A stretch of 34,181 bases of DNA, taken from NCBI GenBank assembly GCA_013698335.1, contig JACCVG010000181.1:1-34181 (forward strand), given 5' to 3'. Source of the stretch: Thermoleophilaceae bacterium (GTDB lineage: Bacteria > Actinomycetota > Thermoleophilia > Solirubrobacterales > Thermoleophilaceae). The notes under the pieces were generated by a model, which had not been told where the DNA came from, did not search any database, and saw nothing but the letters and a program-made list of their open reading frames with translations. Position numbers and translations under genes: made by a program. Shown here piece by piece: positions 31,665 through 34,181 of the stretch; positions within the stretch are counted from its first letter, which is position 1; each line of letters opens with the position of its first letter.

Positions 31665-33932
31665 ATGAACGATCAAAGAAGCAGCAGGGCCGACCTGCAT
31701 TGCCACTCCACCGCCTCCGAACTGAGCAAGCTGGGAGTTCAGCGTTCCCTAGGCCTTCCTGAGTGCGCTACGCCCCCGCCGGAGGTCTACGAACTCGCCA
31801 AGCGGCGTGGTATGGACTTCGTGACGATCACCGACCACGACACGATCGCGGGCGCGCTCGAGATCGCTGACCGACCGGACGTGTTCATCTCCGAGGAGCT
31901 GACGGTCTGGTTCCGCAACGAGGCGCAGGCGGTCCACGTGCTCTGTTACGGCATCACTCCGGACGATCACGAATGGCTGCAGGTCCACAACGGCGATGTC
32001 GAGGCCTGTGCCGCCTACTTGCGCGAGCACGACGTCACCTGCGCACTCGCGCATCCGTTCTATGCGGTCGAGGCGCCGCTGACTCCGCGCCACCGCCGCC
32101 GGCTGGCCGAGCTGTTCCCGGTCTGGGAGACCCGCAACGGCTCGCGGGCGCGCGAGTTGAATATGCCCGCCGCGATCTACATCGAGACGCACGGGGGCGT
32201 GGGGGTCGCAGGGTCTGACGATCACGCCGGGGTCGACATCGGGCGCACGTTCACGCGTACCCCGCACGCGACCACCCCCGAGGATTTTCTGCGCCATGTC
32301 CGCGAAGGGCGTGCCGATGCGCTCGGCAGCCAGGGCAGCGCAGCCAAGTGGGCCCACTCGGCGATCGCGCTCGCGCTGCGGGCGCACGGTCTTGCCGAGG
32401 TCGGGCCACCTGATCCACGCGCGGTGCTGACGATCATCGAGCGCGTCATGGGCGAGGGCGAGGTCCGCGCCGGCGAGGCGTCGACCGACCTCGGCCCAGG
32501 CGACGCCCGCGCGCTGCTCGCCGCCTGGCTGGGGTCGATCGAGCTAGAGGGCGGCCCGGAGGGGTTGATCGAGCTGATGCAGTCCGAGAACTTCAGCCAC
32601 CGAGAACTGTTCCGCCGAGTCCGTCGGATCCACGAGCGGCGGATGGTCGAGGCCGTCGATTTCATAGTCGACACGGCAGCACCGGCGGGCAGCTTGGAGC
32701 TCGCCGCAGGGGCGCTGTTTCACGCGATCACGCCCGCGATCCCCTACGTGCCGGCCACCGCCTTCCTCGGTCGCGAGACGGGAAAGCTTCACCGACGCGA
32801 TGACGAGCCGCAGCGCGTGGCCCTAGTCGTCGATGGGATCGGATCGATGCACGGCGTGACCCGCACGATCGACGAGATCCGCTCGTGTGGGGTTCCCGGC
32901 TTCGAGGTCGAGGTCGTCGGGACCGACCCGAACGTCGACCGGCGCCTGAGCTCGGTCCGGGACGTCGAGATCCCCTTCTACAAGGGCCTGCGCGTCGGCG
33001 TCCCGAGCATCACGGCACTGACCGAGGCGCTCGCCGACGGACGCTATGACCTCGTGCACCTGTGCTCACCCGGGCCGCTGGGCATCGGTGCCGCGGCGGT
33101 CGCTCGCATCATGCGGATCCCAACGCTCGGCAGCTACCACACCGAACTGGCCGACTACGCGGGCGTCCGATCCGGCGAGCGCCGGATCGCGGATGTCATG
33201 GAACGGGCGCTCAGCTTGTTCTACGGCAGCTGCGACCACGTCCTCTCGCCCAGCGCGGCTTCGGATGCCTCGCTGCACGCGCTCGGGATTCCACGGGCCC
33301 GGATCGGCCGCTGGGAGCGGGGGGTCGATGTCGCCCGGTTCGATTGCGCGAAGCGCGACGCGACGTTGCTGCCTGACCGCTTCAAGGTCCTCTACGCGGG
33401 CCGCCTGACGAAGGAGAAGGGCGTCGGCCTGCTGGCCGAGGCGTTCCTCGAAGCACATGCCCTGGATCCGCGGTTTCATCTACTGCTTGCCGGCGGTGGC
33501 CCCGAGGAGCAGATTCTACGCGAACGGCTCGGCGAAAACGGGACCTATCTTGGTTGGCTCGAGGGTGATGCGCTGGCTCAGGCCTATGCGAGTGCCGACG
33601 CCTTCCTGTTCGCGAGTCAGACCGACACATTCGGCCAGGTCGTCCTCGAGGCGCAGGCTTCCGGGCTGCCGGTCGTGGCGGTCGCGGCAGGCGGGCCGGT
33701 CGGGCTCATCGACCATCGCGTGACCGGCTTGCTCTCCGAGCCGACCCCAGGGGCGCTGTCGAGCTGCCTACTCACGCTGGCGATGGCGCCCGAGTTGCGC
33801 GCACGTATCGCCGAGTCGGCCCGCACCGCCGTTCTGGCACGAACCTGGTCGGCGGCGCTGGCCCAGCTCGCAGATGGTTACGAGCGTGCGCTGGGCGATC
33901 TCGTCGGGATGAAAGCGCTGAAGGTCGCCTGA
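31665..33932 (+). CDS. Fusion: N-terminal PHP phosphoesterase domain plus C-terminal GT4-type glycosyltransferase
   Basis: PHP motifs ADLHCHST, ITDHDT, SEELT, ALAHPF, GSDDHAG; GT4 motifs GSYHTELADYAG, VLYAGRLTKEKGV, LLLAGGGPEEQ, FLFASQTDTFGQVVLEAQASGLPVVAV. Confidence 0.92.
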   Translation: MNDQRSSRADLHCHSTASELSKLGVQRSLGLPECATPPPEVYELAKRRGMDFVTITDHDTIAGALEIADRPDVFISEELTVWFRNEAQAVHVLCYGITPDDHEWLQVHNGDVEACAAYLREHDVTCALAHPFYAVEAPLTPRHRRRLAELFPVWETRNGSRARELNMPAAIYIETHGGVGVAGSDDHAGVDIGRTFTRTPHATTPEDFLRHVREGRADALGSQGSAAKWAHSAIALALRAHGLAEVGPPDPRAVLTIIERVMGEGEVRAGEASTDLGPGDARALLAAWLGSIELEGGPEGLIELMQSENFSHRELFRRVRRIHERRMVEAVDFIVDTAAPAGSLELAAGALFHAITPAIPYVPATAFLGRETGKLHRRDDEPQRVALVVDGIGSMHGVTRTIDEIRSCGVPGFEVEVVGTDPNVDRRLSSVRDVEIPFYKGLRVGVPSITALTEALADGRYDLVHLCSPGPLGIGAAAVARIMRIPTLGSYHTELADYAGVRSGERRIADVMERALSLFYGSCDHVLSPSAASDASLHALGIPRARIGRWERGVDVARFDCAKRDATLLPDRFKVLYAGRLTKEKGVGLLAEAFLEAHALDPRFHLLLAGGGPEEQILRERLGENGTYLGWLEGDALAQAYASADAFLFASQTDTFGQVVLEAQASGLPVVAVAAGGPVGLIDHRVTGLLSEPTPGALSSCLLTLAMAPELRARIAESARTAVLARTWSAALAQLADGYERALGDLVGMKALKVA

Positions 33933-34032
33933 TCAGCCCTCGGCCCCGCTCGCACCGCGATCAACGGCCAGTTCATCGACACCCCGAATAGAGGTACACG
34001 AAGCGCCGCGACCTGAGACCGCCACGTCGCGC

Positions 34033-34181
34033 TCAGGCGGCGACCGCCTGCGCAGCCGTCTGCGCAGCCATCCGGCTGCGCAGATCTGACGGGCAGTCGC
34101 TCGTGATCGCATCGACGCCCAGGCTCGCGGCGCGGGCCGCGAGCGACGGGTCGTTGATCGTGCCCGTGCAGACGCTGAGCC
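34033..34181 (-). CDS. Glycerophosphodiester phosphodiesterase, C-terminal end (partial at window edge)
   Basis: Hand translation ...LSVCTGTINDPSLAARAASLGVDAITSDCPSDLRSRMAAQTAAQAVAA*. Confidence 0.65.
   Translation of the reverse strand, partial: LSVCTGTINDPSLAARAASLGVDAITSDCPSDLRSRMAAQTAAQAVAA

Noticed and set aside
31655-31667. TATACA just before the PHP-GT4 ATG as a -10 box
   Set aside because: Only one nucleotide from the start codon, so a TSS would fall inside the coding region; no alternative downstream start before the PHP motif
34034-34090. Three CTGCGCAG copies as a repeat element
   Set aside because: They fall in the Ala/Gln-rich C-terminal codons of the GDPD gene; likely codon-driven

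Overview
High-GC bacterial chromosomal window, probably actinobacterial (Thermoleophilia/Solirubrobacterales-like; inferred from gene content, not proven). It is dominated by phosphate and polyphosphate biology. In order: 5'-partial PiT transporter; metF; WS/DGAT acyltransferase; a decayed AbiEi/DUF559-type gene; MBL hydrolase; AGPS-like FAD oxidase; a single 1489-codon ORF joining two lipoyl domains, an E3-binding domain, an E2 catalytic domain and E1o (2-oxoglutarate dehydrogenase); SDR; tRNA-Asp; a tight polyP operon (sixA-ppx-CHAD-CHAD-ppk1); a PepSY protein, two-component system and lipoprotein; ogt with an ECF sigma factor; a CpsB-like PHP phosphatase; phoU-pstBACS; a receiver-less PhoB-like winged-helix gene divergent from an OmpR-type regulator; DUF47; aquaporin with an arsC remnant; a PHP-glycosyltransferase fusion; and the 3' end of a GDPD gene. 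The main regulatory finding comes from reading the intergenic DNA. Four separate arrays, each of four TCAC/TAAC-cored 11-bp units (PHO-box-like), sit 27-55 bp upstream of pstS, the winged-helix gene, the CpsB-like gene and the PHP-GT4 fusion. A second, different 11-bp repeat family (CTCTAA core) surrounds the two-component system. No CRISPR, prophage, transposon or rRNA was seen. All calls come from reading sequence and the supplied ORFs; no searches were run.
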